This document shows, one piece after another, positions 25,048 to 38,178 of a stretch of 64,000 bases of DNA. The stretch is from Patagioenas fasciata (taxonomy: Eukaryota > Chordata > Aves > Columbiformes > Columbidae), in assembly GCF_037038585.1 (NCBI RefSeq), contig NC_092520.1:4724001-4788000 (forward strand), written 5' to 3'. The stretch's first letter is position 1; each line of letters opens with the position of its first letter. The translations under genes and the position numbers were made by a program. A model generated the notes under the pieces. The model worked only from the letters and a program-made list of their open reading frames with translations, was not told the DNA's origin and ran no database searches.

Positions 25048-28000
25048 GTTAGTCTTTTTTTTCCTCTCTCTTCCTGCAATTAGCTTGTAACACAAGATTA
25101 TTTTTAAGAATTTTCTTTGAAGGGTTGAGATGCAAAATTCTTTTTCTTACAGTACAAAAAAAAAAAATGCATCAAGGAAAGTCTTTGCTCCTACGTACGC
25201 AGAGTTCGTTTGGAGTTCATATAAAGTTTGCCTGGTTAGATTCCAGACAGGTGTAGGGGGAAGAGTTACATGAGTTGTGAATTTAAAATGATGTCAAATC
25301 TACAAGCAAATAGCATTAAGAGTTTCACAGAACACTGTTTAACACCTCAGTGAAGCATCGTTTCATAATCAAACTTTATATTGCGTGAGAGATTTCCTAC
25401 AATGTGCTCTGATTTTTAACATTGGGAGAAAGTACCACTGTCTGTATCAGGAAAAAATGCTGATTGTGCAGTGGCAGGGTACAGACCAGTAACATGGAAG
25501 TTCTGCATTGAAAGAATGCATAATTCATATCACTGCAGTTTATTTAACTACGTTAAATCCTTGAATCAGAAGCAGGAGTGGTTATTGGTAGAATGCATGC
25601 CGAAATGATAAAATATCTCATGAAACCAAATCTAAAAAAAGGGAAAAAAAATCAGTGTATCGTGGCATTTACAAGAGTCTCTTGTTTCTGTAATGCCCTG
25701 TGTGTCCATGTCCCTTCTCCTGCATGTCACCTCATGCTTCCCACAGCTGGTCCGCTGTCAGCAGCGCAGCGTCTCTGGACCAGTGAGGGGAGTCAGTCCG
25801 AGCTGCTTTCTGCTGATTGTATCAACAATCTCCCCAGGGAAGTGCCAGAGTTACATCACTTGAGGACCCCACTGCAGAGACTGGGTTGTACTGGGAAGGA
25901 GATTCTATAGTACAGGGAGGTGGGAGAGATGGTTATGGAGCTTCTTGCTTGTGCTACAGACCCCATGACAGAGAAAGTCAGCTAGGAAATGACCCAAGCC
26001 ATTTTTGAGAGAGGGAGATCGCTCTCTTATCTCCAAATGTCTGGGATGTTATTGACATCTTGCCCAAAAGGTTTAGTGTATTATGTTATATAACATAAAA
26101 GCCTATAGTAGAATAAAGTACAGTTGGATTTTCAGATGTATTAATGAAAAAACCTTTACTCATGAAGTTTAGCTGAAATTAGCTAAGACTCGAGAGAATA
26201 AAATAAGTCCATGGAGAATTTTGAGAATTAACTTAGCAATCTGAACTACTTTCTAAAATTATGTTTTGAAGGCAAAGGCGAGGTGGTAGTGGATTTTAGC
26301 ACATTAAATATATTTCCGAATTGCTCAGGAAAAGTGTAGCCATAGATTATCCTCCCTCTTATACAAGCATAGAAAGCTGGATTCCTGATGCTTAACATTC
26401 CTTTCCTGGTTAGCAAATAGTCATATAAATTCAAACGTGTCACATTGTCTTTCTCTTTGCTAATTCATACAAAGAATTCCTGCTCAGTGTCTTTGGCCAA
26501 GCTGGCCTCATATATTTTTCTAGCAGGAGAAGGCTGTGTACCAAGTCCCCTTCCTTGTCATTAACTTGGACGTGTTATGACTTATCCAGTGTAATTGTTC
26601 TGCTTGTACTTCTAGGAAACATCTGACTCACTGCGCCCAGGCCTCTTTTCACATGCACAGTTTGTGCGCTACTGTGTACACAACATCCTGTGCTACTTGG
26701 ACACTTTTCTTTCAGTTTCTTTTAATCTAGAATCAGATCTACAGTAAAAATATATGTGCATTCCAGAGACCAGATCCTGAACCTGTTTTTTAACTCTCCG
26801 TAGTGGAAAATCTGATTCTTTCTCGTTTAGTTTGCTATAAGCTTCCCGAGGTTTGCACTCTTTGCTGTACTCTGATTCAAAAGGAGAGGTGGAAAGTCCT
26901 GTCTCCCCCAGCAGTGGTCATGAGCCCAGTGTTTACTGTGCACTCCTAAGGTGTGGATTGAGGCCTTCTAAAGTAGACGAGGGTGTAAAACCCAAGATTC
27001 CTGTTACTGAGCTGTAACACAAGCGTGGGAGCAGGTTGCTGCTATTCATTTCTTTCTGTGATGAAGTCACAGGCTAGCACCGTAACAGATTTCTTTTTCA
27101 GTAAAAGGTTAGGTAGGTATAGGACACCTTAGAGGTTCTCAGACCTTTCTTGCTGCCTCTTTCTCTCTGCCCACATCTATACACAAACTTTCCACAGGAT
27201 ATCATCCATTCTCCCATCCCTCTATTTTGAGGGGTGCAGATTGGGACCCCCCTCCTGTAGCTGCTTGGCACCGCCTCCTGACAACACGCCAAGCAGCTGA
27301 GCAAAGGGCCTGGTAGGTGGCCACAATTTGTGTCTGGTGCATATATACCAATGACAGAACCCCAGGGAATGGCAGGAAGATGTGCCAGGGGAGGTTCAGG
27401 TTGGACATGAGGAAAAGGTTCTTCACCCAGACGGTGCTGGACACTGGAACAGGCTCCCCAGGGAGGTGTCACAGCCCCAAGCCTGACAGTGTTCAAGAAG
27501 AGACTGGACAACGTCCTCAGACACATGGTGCAGTATGCAAGGACCGAAGTTGGACTCATTGGTGCCTTCCAACTTAGGGTATTCTATGATTCTGTATACA
27601 ACCTATGGTATATCCTGTGGGTCTCATGGTGTAACCATAGCCACATCTGTCCAACTCCATTTTGAGAAAGGGTACTTCGTACACGTAGAAGGAAGAATGT
27701 CTTCCAAATTGGGGGTTATGGCTAGTGGCCTCTGGCCAACCAAGTTCTCTTACAGGCTTTGAAGACCGGCAGATGCTTAACTTAGCTGGGCTGGATTGTT
27801 CTCAGAAAATCTGCACCTCTTGTTAACTGTTCATGAGGAACTTGAGCGGCTCTTTAAGAGGAATGGATCTTTCTTGGTCACCCAGCACCCAAAGGGCAGG
27901 GCACTCAGTGCAAATTTAGGCGAACTAGTAACATTCTTCCTTTTTCTTACAATATTCTGAACTATTTGATATTTTTGTATGAATAATGTTTTTCAAACTT

Positions 28001-31000
28001 TCAGTTGACACATACAGTGTTCTAGCTAGAAACTCAGGTGCATTTAATTTACAAAATAAAATTAGTTATTTCTTTTTATGCTCTGCTTTTAAAAACCAAA
28101 TCAATTGTGCCTTCAGGACCCATGCCTTTTAGAGTTACAAATCAATCAGAAATGTTAGAAAAAATACCTCATACATAGTATATCATATTTCATTCCATGA
28201 ATTATGTTCTACTATACGTTTGAAATCTGTATCCTGTAAGAAGTATATCTTACTCCATATCAAACTTGATTTGGGTAAAATTTTGAAGGATAGCCATCTC
28301 CCTATGGTTTACGCTAGTCTAAATGTATTGATACACATACAAGGCTCAAAAAATTAAATTGTATTTATATTGTTTAGTAACTTAAAATAATTGCTGACAA
28401 GTCACTGTTCTGTGTACCCCATAAAAAGTATTTAGGTATACCATGCAGTTTAGAGCAACAAATAACATCAGCTTTTGCAGTACTTATTTTCAAAAATGAC
28501 AAGCTGTTCCTTTAGTTTTTCTTCTACTTTTTCATAGTCAAAAAAATTTGGATTTTTAATATATAAATTAATTTACAGACCAAATTTTAATACTAGTGCA
28601 TACTGTACACAAAAGCTCCAATACTGCATTCACTCTGTTTCTTCCGCTGAATAAAAGGAAAAAGAGAACTTTATGTCTTTGCATATTAAGGGAATGATTC
28701 AGAAGCTAGAGATATACTCTATACCAACATGTATATGGTGTGGTTTTTTTGTATTTCCTTTGGGGAAATATTTAATTAGGAGAAGAAAAAAAAAGAGCTT
28801 TTGAGGGCTTTTTCATTTACAGGCAGTATTACAATTAAGTCGGAATAGTATGAAGTTGGTTAGATGTTTCTGAGCCTAATATATCAATGTAAAAATGACG
28901 TACATGCTTTTAATCCTGATTTTCTTCCTAAGTTTGGGTTTGTCTTTAGTAATTTCAAAAGTTAAAATAACTTAAGGTGAAGTAATGTGCGCTTCACACA
29001 ATGTGCACGAAAGTTTTCATGTATACAGCATCAAAGATGTTCTGCCAGAAGATCATGTATCTTTTCTAGTACACAAACTGAGATGTTTAATAAATATTTT
29101 TAAAGATAATAGTAGTGGCCCTGGCCTGTGGTTGATGTTCCAGTAGTTATTAGTAATGAATATGGAAGAAATACAGCAGTTAAAACTCTGTCTCATGCTT
29201 AATGTTCAGAAACAGCAACTGAGAGTGAAATTATACTCTTGAATGTGTGTGGATATAAAAGCAGAAGCAGTGAATTTATAAATAGATTAAAGCAAAGTAA
29301 ATTATTGTAAATGGCTTTCCTGGCAACAGTGGAAGGTGCTAATGTGTCAGTGTGCAGAATAACCGACTGCACAGTAAATCTGAGTTGCTGTTGAGAACAA
29401 GTGTAAAAACAAAGTCAACTGAGTAGGTCAACAAAAATTAAAGCCTTCCCAAACTGTAATAACGATAAAAGAGATGAGTGTATAGAAAGAGAAATACAGC
29501 AGAAGAGAATGACAAAGACCTCACTAAAACTTTCTGTAAATGACTGAATGCTTGTAACTAATTAGTATTACAGCAGCATGGTATTTATATTAATACAAAG
29601 GGTAAGTTCAAAGCTCATGCTAGCTTATTTGGGAAAAATCAGGAATAAGCTTTAAGAAACCAAATAAACACAATTCTATAATATTTCATGGGAATAGATT
29701 AATAGAACAGATATGGGTGGTTAGTAACTGACAGTACAGAAATACAGAAAATTTTGCTATAAGTAATATTTCTTCTGCAGGATTGCAATGAGAGGAACAA
29801 CACATGTCAGAATTAAAAACATTTACCTCCAGGTTTGTCTGCAGTGTAATTACAGTTTTGTCTCTACAACGTAATATGTTCAGATCTAATTACTTAGAGA
29901 ATGTTTAGGCAACTTCATTTACATCTGATGTCAGAAGCAAGGAAAGATGCTTGGCTTTTTTAAGCTTCTTTTTTCAAGAGAGTGGGGCCAGGGTTGCTTT
30001 TATTTTCTTTGAATAACATATAGTATGATTGTGAATGCTTTTCCCCAAGTTATTACAATATGATAATCTTAGTGTTCTAGAAATTAATATGATAATATTA
30101 GTGTTTTATTAAGAAAGTCTAGAGGTCCGTTTAGCAAGAACAGCGCTTGACAATTTTTTCCATTATTCCTGCATACGTGTTACATGCAGCATGGGGATGT
30201 AGTAAAAGCTCAGTATGTCTTTAGTAATATTTGTGTAATTTCTGTCTCTTCTGAAAGCACCATACAGACTATTAGCAAAGCAACTCATAGTTTTATCAAC
30301 AGAAACATTCACCATTAGCCAAACCCATCTCTATAAACAGTACTTGCTAGAAAGAGATAAAGGAAATTATAGCCTACACTTTGGATAATTTAAAACATTT
30401 TAGAAAACAGATAAACAGTTAAACATACATCGTCTGGTAAATAACTAAAGAAGAGTTCACCTGTTCAAATGGTTTCTGCTAATGCATTTTATTGCGGAGT
30501 GTGCATTTCAATATTCATTTACAATAAACATTAAGATGGTTTGATTTCATACTGTTTACATTATATTGCAGGTGGAAATCTCACAGGAGCAATTTTTAAC
30601 CCAGCACTGGCTTTTTCGTTGCATCCAAATTGTTTCTATGAGAAGTTTTTGAGTTATTCACTAGTATACTGGATAGCACCATCCTTAGGTAAGTTCTTAA
30701 TACTTGATGTATTTGAGAAAGTTTTATTTAGTACATGGTTCAAAAAATGGCTATTCATTATTTGATAGCCTGCTCATTTTCCATTTTAATTAAAATCCAG
30801 AAAATAGTCAATTATAATCATGTGTAAAAGTCATTTGAAATCATGGTTTTGTGTTACAAATGTAAGCTGTGTGTTTTAAACTTGTTTAATGCTCTGTAGA
30901 GCACCTGTAGCATTTTGTTTTGTGAATCAAGCATCTAATACTGAGTTTTAAACGCCAGTTTTATTCACAAAATATCATCTACTTTGTTAGGTAATAGTTT

Positions 31001-34000
31001 AGACATCGTGTTCAAAGTCTAAGTACTTTTGGGACACTTTGAGCAAGATAATTTACCTACTAAGAAAACCCACAACAGCGCAAATCTAGATGGAAGAAGG
31101 TTACTGTTTAGCTTAGGGTTAACTAGTTAGTTATAAACCAACAACTGTTTACTCTGGAGTGTGATCCTTTTGGAGCTGCCTGTTGTTTGCGACTTAAAAT
31201 CCAGCCTGTTTGAGGTGTGCTGCATATTCTCATGCAGACCAAAGGCCCACTTACAGATTCTAGCAGAATATTAAAAAGGAGAAAAGGTTACCTGAAAGTA
31301 ATTATTAGCCTGATTAAGTTCAAAAAGAGAAACATATTGGTCAGCGTGCAGTTGCTGTCTTGCTTTCTGACAGTGTACAAGAGCATGGGGAAGATAAATT
31401 AAAAAGAAACCCAACAACAAAACAGATGTTAGGGTAGGTTCTTAAAATATTCTTTCTCAGTTACGACTATTGAATCTTTTATTTCCATAGCATCTAAACT
31501 TTGCAGTTCCCATTCTATGTTTTACCCCCAATTACTGGTGGAAACAATCTGTTCTCAGTTTAAGAATAAGGAATGCTTCTATCAGTAACTGGAATTTTTC
31601 TAACTTAAATTATGGTTTTAATTTGGAAGCTACTGATTTTTAACTTCCAGTTGTGTGCAGATGAAAATACTCTGTGTAATGCTGTCAGTTGTTTACAGGT
31701 AGTCCCTACAAATCTTGAGCTTTCTGCTTAGAGGGTAAATAAAGCAGCAGTCTGCTAATCCCAAATTCTTTCAGGACTGTTAATCCTATTAGAAGGTACA
31801 CAGTGTTCAAGGTGCAACAGTATGTGAAACATACACAGGAGACATCTCAATGTTACAGCAAATGACTTATATTTCTTGCTCAGGTTCATGTCTGTGCATG
31901 TTCTATTTGCATTGACTCAGTTAAATATGGAGACAGAGTTTTTAGTCTCAAATTCAATTTAATATAATTTTAAGTTATATATCCAAGCAGGATGACTGAA
32001 CAATAGAGTAAGCTTGATAAAAGCCTGTGCGCTGCTCCAGTTAGTAGCTAATAAAATGTTTTAAGGAAATCTGATTAGCATGATCAGTTCATGAGCATGA
32101 TCAAATATCATTGATATTTCTCAGAATTCAGGTTTCAATTTCTGGCATAGGGACTGATTTCAACCTGATAACCATTTTGACATTTTCTAGGTTGTAAGTA
32201 CTTGAGATTTAATATTTTGGGAAGTGATGTAAAGAAACAGGAAGCATTCTGAAACACCGTGTTCTACTTATTTAGCAAGATGCGTCCTGCAGAACTGCTT
32301 TGCAGAAAGGCTTCAGGTGCTTTTGGTTTAAGAAAAGAAGCAGATATTAACTCAAATGGAACCGTGACTTGAGGAATTTAGAATGCAATTAGGGAGCAAT
32401 GTTACATTTCTGTGCAAATTCATAAACAGCAGTTTATCATTAGTTAACATATAGAAAATATAGAATATACTGAATGCTGTCTCTTAATTTATGAGGGAAA
32501 AGGGACTCAACACGAAGCAGTTGTAAAGATGTGAATACTTGGGACACATCACTTTTTGTGCAGTGTCACTGCTGTAGCCAAACATTTGTTACAGATCTCA
32601 GGTGTGTGGATCACCTGAAGGGCCAAGGAGTTAGTTGGTGATATAAAGACCTCATTACAAAACAAGGGAAGCTTCGTGGATACATATAGACCTCATCTTA
32701 TAAACCAAGAGTTGTAAACAAATGTAATGTCTGAAGTGGAGGTATCGAGGAGATAATTAGGTTTGAAAACTGAATTGATGAATGCAGGAGCGCAGATCTA
32801 CAAATCTAACATGAAATTTTTCTGACACTTTCTGAAAATAATGGGATCTTTTTTCTTCCAAAATTGGGCCAAATTAGGAGGCATTTAGTAAAATGACCTG
32901 TTATGATAATAAGATCCTTGTGAAAAAAACCCTCTAAGCAGAGTCATAAAAGTAGATGATGAGGGAAGGGATATTTTCAATTTAGTTGTAAAAATCATTT
33001 TCAGAAGCCACGTGTCAGCCAAAGTACCATTTCAGACTTCTAGGAACTGGCAGAGCCATAGTGATAGGCTAATTTGACATCCCACTTTTCCCAGCATCAG
33101 CATCCTAGATGGTGAAATTACTTTGTTCTTATTTTGGGGGGTTCTTTTTGAAGTCTATTAATAGGGTAGGTGTTTTTTTGTGATTTGCTGTAATAACTAC
33201 CATGTGTAGAACTATGGACTAGCATACCATGCAACTTCAAATTGCCTGTGCCAAGTGCAATATGGTCTCATTTATGGGCACAGCAAATACCCATGAGGAC
33301 AAGGAGACTGAGATTGTTCTGTGTATAACAGATACCCTGATCTAGCCGAAAGCCACTTAACCATCAACTTCAGAACAATTTTCTTAGAAAGGACACATAG
33401 AAAAAGAGGTAGATTGATTATCACCTTCACAAGAAAGGGAGAAAGTGGAAGTTTTCTTTTAGGATAAGCAAATCTACTGGTGGTTTATGGTCTTCTATGC
33501 ATATAATCTTTTTCAAAATGGCTTCACTGCTATTTTGGTGAAGGTGATTCTCCAGTAGCACTAAACCATCTAATTCCTGCAGTAAACATAGATGGCAGAA
33601 TGTGTTTATATCTTAGCATAATCAGGCCTAAATTCTGCATTGTGAACACAGAAGCAGTAAGTACCAGTGAAACAAAGATAGTTTCTGTTTTACTGCCAAA
33701 GGAATTAGTGTTAATTGTCCAGACAGGATTATAACACTAGTAATGATGGGGACTGAGCTAATGCTTCTCTTTCAGTACCAGCTTAGCATCCTGCTAGGTT
33801 TCTAACACTGTAAAAGCAGAATCAATCGCCATTTCTTAGATCAGTTTTACCTAGAAAAGACTAATATTCTAATGATTTCTGATATTAGGAAGACTAATAC
33901 TGTTCCTTAGGAAAAAAAAAAAAAAAACAAACAACATTTTTTCACCATCAGGATAGAAAATAAATGCTACAAAAGTCACTTAGCAGTAGATGTAAATGGA

Positions 34001-37000
34001 GGAGGTAAGCAAGGGAGAAGGCTACAGGTGAAGCTTTCACCTTTCTGCTCAGCGGAGAAGGCATTCAGAGGTTCCCATTAAGTTCAGTACACTTAAACAT
34101 GGAGCTTCACAAAGAAACAAGGATTTCAAGTCCACATGCAGTGACTTGATCAGCATTGCAGGGACTCAATAGCAAAGGGTTTCAACAAATAATCAGCAGG
34201 AATCTCCTCCTCCCAGACCCTGGTTCTCCAAGGGGTTTCCAGCTGTGCGGGCATCATCTGAGAGAGCAACTCATGCAGTGAGTGGATGCAATCCAGGAAT
34301 TTGCTAGAAAACTGTCACTAATCCAGTCTAATTCTTCCACTAAAGGGTCAGTGAGTGGTAATCCTGTACTTGACCTGCTCATGAACAGGGAGGAACCGGT
34401 GGCAAATGTGGCCACTTGGGTTGTCCTCACGAGAGTTCAGGGTCCAGAGGAGGACTGGGAAAGTAAAAAGCAGAGATGTTTGGACTTTAGACTTCAGGAG
34501 AACAACATTCTGCTTACTTAGGGAATTGCTAGGTTAGTCGTATTTCCCTTGGAAGCTGCCTCAAATGGGAGAACTATTTCACGGAAAGGTGATTTTTCAT
34601 AAAAGCTTACTGAGCTCAGTAACACATCTTGATGTGCAGGAACTGGTGTGTAGTTAGACTGGGAGTTTTGACACAAAGCTGGCTAGACAACAAAGCTTCC
34701 CTTTGTACAAAGGGGCACACGTGAGAAGTAGAAACAGGGACAGGCAGCAATGGAGGAGTATAAAAGTTTTGCATGTGTACTTAGGACCAAATCAGGAAGG
34801 TCAAAGCTGAGCTGGAACTAAGACCAGGGACATCCAGGGTTACAAATATACTAATGAGAAAAAATGTCCAGAGAAAATGTGGGTCCGTTGGTAGATGGGA
34901 GAGAGAACTTGGTGATGGGTGACATGGAAAAGGGTGAGGAACTCTTCCCCACACCACCTCAGTGTTCCCAAGCAAAACTTGCTCCCAAAACTCTGTAAAA
35001 CACTAAGGTTTTGGAAAAAGGACAATAAACAGTGAATGAACAACAGGGTACTAAGGACAGAGAAGCTGGCTGAATGCAAATCCATTTTCTCTACGGGGAT
35101 TCATCTAAAAATGCAGATAGAATTAGGTGATGTTATTGTTGTCCATTATTTATGGGATGTTACAGCAGCTGGAAGAGCTTCCTGACAATTGGAAACGTGC
35201 TGATACTGTGCCTGCTTTTAAGGAAGAGGAGGAAGAGAAAGGGAGGCCAAGAAACTAGTTGGACTCACCTCAGTCACAGGGAAGATGGTAGAGTATCTCA
35301 TCTTAGAATCCATTCCCAATCATTTAAAAACCAGAAAGGTAATCAGGAATGATCAGCACAGGTTCAGTGAGGGCAATTCACGCTCAGCCAGCTTGTGTTC
35401 TGTGATTAAATGAATGTCTATAGGATGTCATATACCTCCACTTTACTAAGGCTTTTGACACCATCTCCCACAGCATTCTTGGTTCAAAGTCCAAAAAGCT
35501 GGGGTCACGCAAAAAGACTGTTAGATGGTGTAAAAATTGGCCAAACCACTGCCCTCAAAATGTAATAATCAATGGGTTGACATCTGGTTGACTGATGGCC
35601 AGTAACACGCAGAGTTATCCTGGTGTTGGTGCTGGAGTTGCTGTTCTTCAGGATGTTCAACAGTGGCCTGAGTGCAAGTTTGTTACAAGGGTTTGTTCTT
35701 TCTGCAAATACACGATTTCAGAGAATTGCGGGCAGTGGAACTGGGGATGTTATTGTCTCCCTCTACTCAGTGCTTGTGAGGTGGCATCTGGAACACATCT
35801 GTTCTGGAGTTCCCCTGTTCAAGAGGAATGTAAAGAAAAGAGAGGGTCCAGCAGAGGACTGCCAAGGTGGTGAAGGGCCTGGAGTACCCATCTGTGAGGA
35901 AAGGATGAGGAGACTGGACTTAATCTGACAAAGATGAGATGAAAAGGTGATTCAAGAGCAGTCAATGGTTATTTGAAGAGTTTTTACAAGTTTGATGGAG
36001 ATGAACTGTGCTGGGTATTGGCCGATGATGTAACAACAGCAAGGCCATAGTTGTGGCGTGTGAGGTCCAGATTAGACTCCAGGAGAAGGGAAAAGCAACA
36101 CTAGAAGAAGTTACCTGGAGAAGTTCTACAGTCTCCATCTGTTGATGTTTCTTGGGCCACTGACCTATCCAGCACAGGCAATAGTCCTGCACTGAGTGGG
36201 AGGTTGGACTAGAGACCCTTTCCAATAAGCATTTTTGTGATCTAGGAAACCTCAGAAAATACAAGCTATGGGTGAGGAACGCTCTCAACCAGAATCACCT
36301 TCTGGAACAGAATATACTGTTTTTTTTTTTTTCCCAGGAGTTAAAAATAAGTGGTCTTAATACACTGCAGAACATAAAAATCTCTATCTACCTTCACCAT
36401 TTTTCAGCTTCAGAATAAACCCTAATCTAGAATGATATTCAAACAAACAGAACAACCCCACACGTTTGCAGTGCCTAAAACCGATGCGGTTATCGAAACA
36501 GATACTTGGTAGCAAACTCTGCCTTATCTGATCAGCTGAGGAATGGAAGTTTAGTTCCTGGTTCTGTCATCTGTACATCCAGTTCCATAGAATTCTGTGA
36601 TTCTAAAGAAAAGAGGCCTGGTGCAGCCACAGGAAGGTGCACGTATTGGATTCACCTGGTCAAACTGCTTTGGCTTGGCTTATACAGACCAGAATTAAAA
36701 CATTAAATATCCAAAGAAAAGCTACACTATCAACTCATAAGGATCACTTGCATGGTCTCTTGGAGCTTTCTTTGTGAAAATGATTGTGTTTGCAAAAAAA
36801 ATCCCAACTGCCTCTAGCCCTTTCAACAGAAAATTCCATTCTTATGCAATCCCTGCTCTATTGTATGTTAGATGTTCAAATACTTGAATAGAACATTTAT
36901 TTTCAATATGAGTACTGTGTCTTTGTCCAGTTCATTTAAAGAAAGGTCCTTTCTGTAATTCCTGTTTTCAGGTACGATACTTGTGGCTTTTATATGGGAT

Positions 37001-37024
37001 GAAATTCTTCCTCGGATATCTTGA
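24453..37024 (+). CDS. AQP11: Aquaporin-11, complete coding sequence in three exons
   Basis: Coding exons are 24453-25047, 30572-30688 and 36972-37024 (595+117+53 bases), joined by GT..AG introns in phase 1, giving 254 residues and a TGA stop. AQP11 is a superaquaporin of the endoplasmic reticulum in vertebrates; it moves water, glycerol and possibly hydrogen peroxide, and its loss in mice causes kidney and liver vacuoles. The first pore motif is N91-P92-C93, the NPC variant diagnostic of AQP11; the second is N208-P209-A210. C219 lies nine residues after the NPA and matches the functionally essential mouse Cys227. Residues 199-238 closely match human AQP11 from memory (GG-LTGA-FNPALA-SLH, VYW-APSLG). 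The start is the ATG in gccATGg context. The frame is open upstream to the splice acceptor at 24403 but has no earlier ATG. The protein is about 17 residues shorter than human at the C-terminus. Confidence 0.95.
27347..27595 (+). mobile_element. CR1 LINE 3' fragment in AQP11 intron
   Basis: Sense-strand translation shows RTPGNGRKMCQGRFRLDMRKRFFTQTVLDTGTGSPG, the CR1 ORF2 C-terminus with frame change, ending in GGTATTCTATGATTCTG. It has the same orientation as AQP11. Confidence 0.88.
30057..30114. repeat. 29-base tandem duplication
   Basis: AATATGATAATCTTAGTGTT and AATATGATAATATTAGTGTT start 29 bases apart (30057 and 30086) in AQP11 intron 1. Confidence 0.7.
30572..30688 (+). CDS. AQP11: AQP11 coding exon 2
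   Basis: This exon encodes residues 199-238, including the second pore motif FNPALA (207-212) and conserved C219. The acceptor is ATTGCAG ending at 30571 and the donor is TTAG|GTAAGT at 30689. Both ends are phase 1 within glycine codons, which fixes the boundaries. Confidence 0.95.
30689..36971 (+). other. AQP11: AQP11 intron between coding exons 2 and 3
   Basis: This is a 6.3 kb intron. It holds an old CR1 ORF2 fragment (about 34.2-36.24 kb), a 16-base A run at 33912 and a 13-base T run at 36320. No other exon is visible. Confidence 0.8.
34200..36241 (+). mobile_element. Old CR1 LINE with reverse transcriptase remnants
   Basis: Fragments of ORF2 are readable in sense: NWKRADTVPAFKEE (35190), NDQHRFSEGNSRSASL (35350), DVIYLHFTKAFDTISHSIL (about 35428-35485, the reverse transcriptase A-motif region) and KKTVRWCKNWPNH. 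The 3' end reads GGTTGGACTAGAGACCC then TTTTGTGATCT at 36241. Many stops and frame changes make it much older than the other copies. The block from 34.2 to 35.1 kb is less certain. Confidence 0.7.
36972..37024 (+). CDS. AQP11: AQP11 coding exon 3 (terminal)
   Basis: This exon encodes the last 17 residues, GTILVAFIWDEILPRIS, then TGA at 37022-37024. The acceptor is TTTTCAG ending at 36971. The hydrophobic run completes the last membrane helix begun in exon 2 (VYWIAPSLG). Similarity to mammals is weak past the first residues, so this exon rests on phase, acceptor strength and position rather than on sequence identity. Confidence 0.8.
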
Positions 37025-37705
37025 GACATCAAATTTTGAATGAAAAAGACTTTCAGCACCTGCAGACATGAAGCTTTCAGAAAACGGTTGACATCAACTC
37101 CTCTGCCACCTTTCAGTTGTATTTTCAGATTTCATGTTTGAAAGACTTGAATTACAGCTTTGTATTGAAAAACTTTCTTTGTAATAGCGTATTGGGATTT
37201 TGAGAGCACCTGCCAACACTTTTAATTAAGCCAGATGAATGTGAAGGATTGTTAAAACATTGAAACTTTGTCACTTTAGCCATAAGTGCCATTTGCTGAC
37301 CTTTATTACAACAGCATGCAAAACTAATTGTAGAGAAATACCCAGTCCTTTTGAGGTTTGATTTTTCTGGGATTTCTTCCTATAGAAGGCACCTGCAAAA
37401 AGGGAGCTGAAGATTTCATTCCTATAGTGACCTCATCATATTACTACTTGCAATATATGCACCTCTGAGAGGAAGAAAGGCTACACTGCTCCCTAGAAGA
37501 GTCTCCACAGCTCGATTCTAGAGGTACCCTACACCTAAAATAGCAATGTGTAGGACCAGCATTGTTTTAATAATACCCAAGCGCAGGTAAGTAACCCCTC
37601 GCTGCCTTTTGGGAAGGCTCTGCCCCATCCTGTCCCAATATAGACTGTTGAATGTTTCTCTCGGTTGGGAAGAGCGCTAATAAAGTGCCAGAAAAATTCT
37701 GCAGA
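37025..37705 (+). other. AQP11: AQP11 3' UTR with poly(A) signal
   Basis: This is unique AT-rich sequence after the stop codon. The first clear AATAAA on the + strand is at 37679-37684, followed by a T- and GT-containing stretch, so cleavage at about 37700 is likely. The 3' UTR would be about 680 bases. Confidence 0.55.
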
Positions 37706-37932
37706 CGCACACGTTAAAGTGTATTTTAGACAAAAAAAAATCTCCTACTTTACCTGAGATTACTGCTGCCTCATCACATAGTAGAACAGACACTATATAT
37801 AGGGATGAATCATGCAGAATGTGATTTTTTTTCTTGATTCTATGTAAGTCTTATGAGATATTTTTCTTGAATAAATGAACTTGCAAAAGAAGAGAAAAAA
37901 TAAAAAAGCTAAAAACATGGGCAAGCTACATA

Positions 37933-38178
37933 CAAGGGGTAATGAGTACAAACTGGAACACACACTTAAATTTGAGAAGAAACTTCTTCTCAGTGTGGGT
38001 GCCAGAGCCTGGCCCAGGCTGCCCAGGGAGGTTGTGGAGTCTCCTTCTGTGCAGACATTCAAACCCGCCTGGACACCTTCCTGTGGAACCTCAGCTGGGT
38101 GTTCCTGCTCCATGGGGGGATTGCACTGGATGAGCTTTCCAGGTCCCTTCCAACCCCTGACATTCTGGGATTCTGTGA
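37933..38178 (+). mobile_element. CR1 LINE 3' fragment
   Basis: A short sense copy running from the AAGGGGTAATGAGTACAAAC segment to CATTCTGGGATTCTGTGAC. It is the same subfamily as 47.46-48.47 kb, and sits just past the AQP11 poly(A) site. Confidence 0.88.

Larger units (their letters stand above)
25048..30571 (+). other. AQP11: AQP11 intron between coding exons 1 and 2
   Basis: This is a 5.5 kb intron with one CR1 fragment (27347-27595). The part from about 27.9 to 30.5 kb is strongly AT-rich and lacks recognisable repeats apart from a 29-base tandem duplication near 30057. I see no further coding sequence. Confidence 0.85.

Noticed and set aside
24342-25079. A 245-residue open frame on the - strand opposite AQP11 exon 1, and a 157-residue frame on the + strand (24518-24991)
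   Set aside because: Both are by-products of GC-rich coding sequence in a CpG island. The AQP11 frame has clear family motifs and correct splice sites; these have neither.
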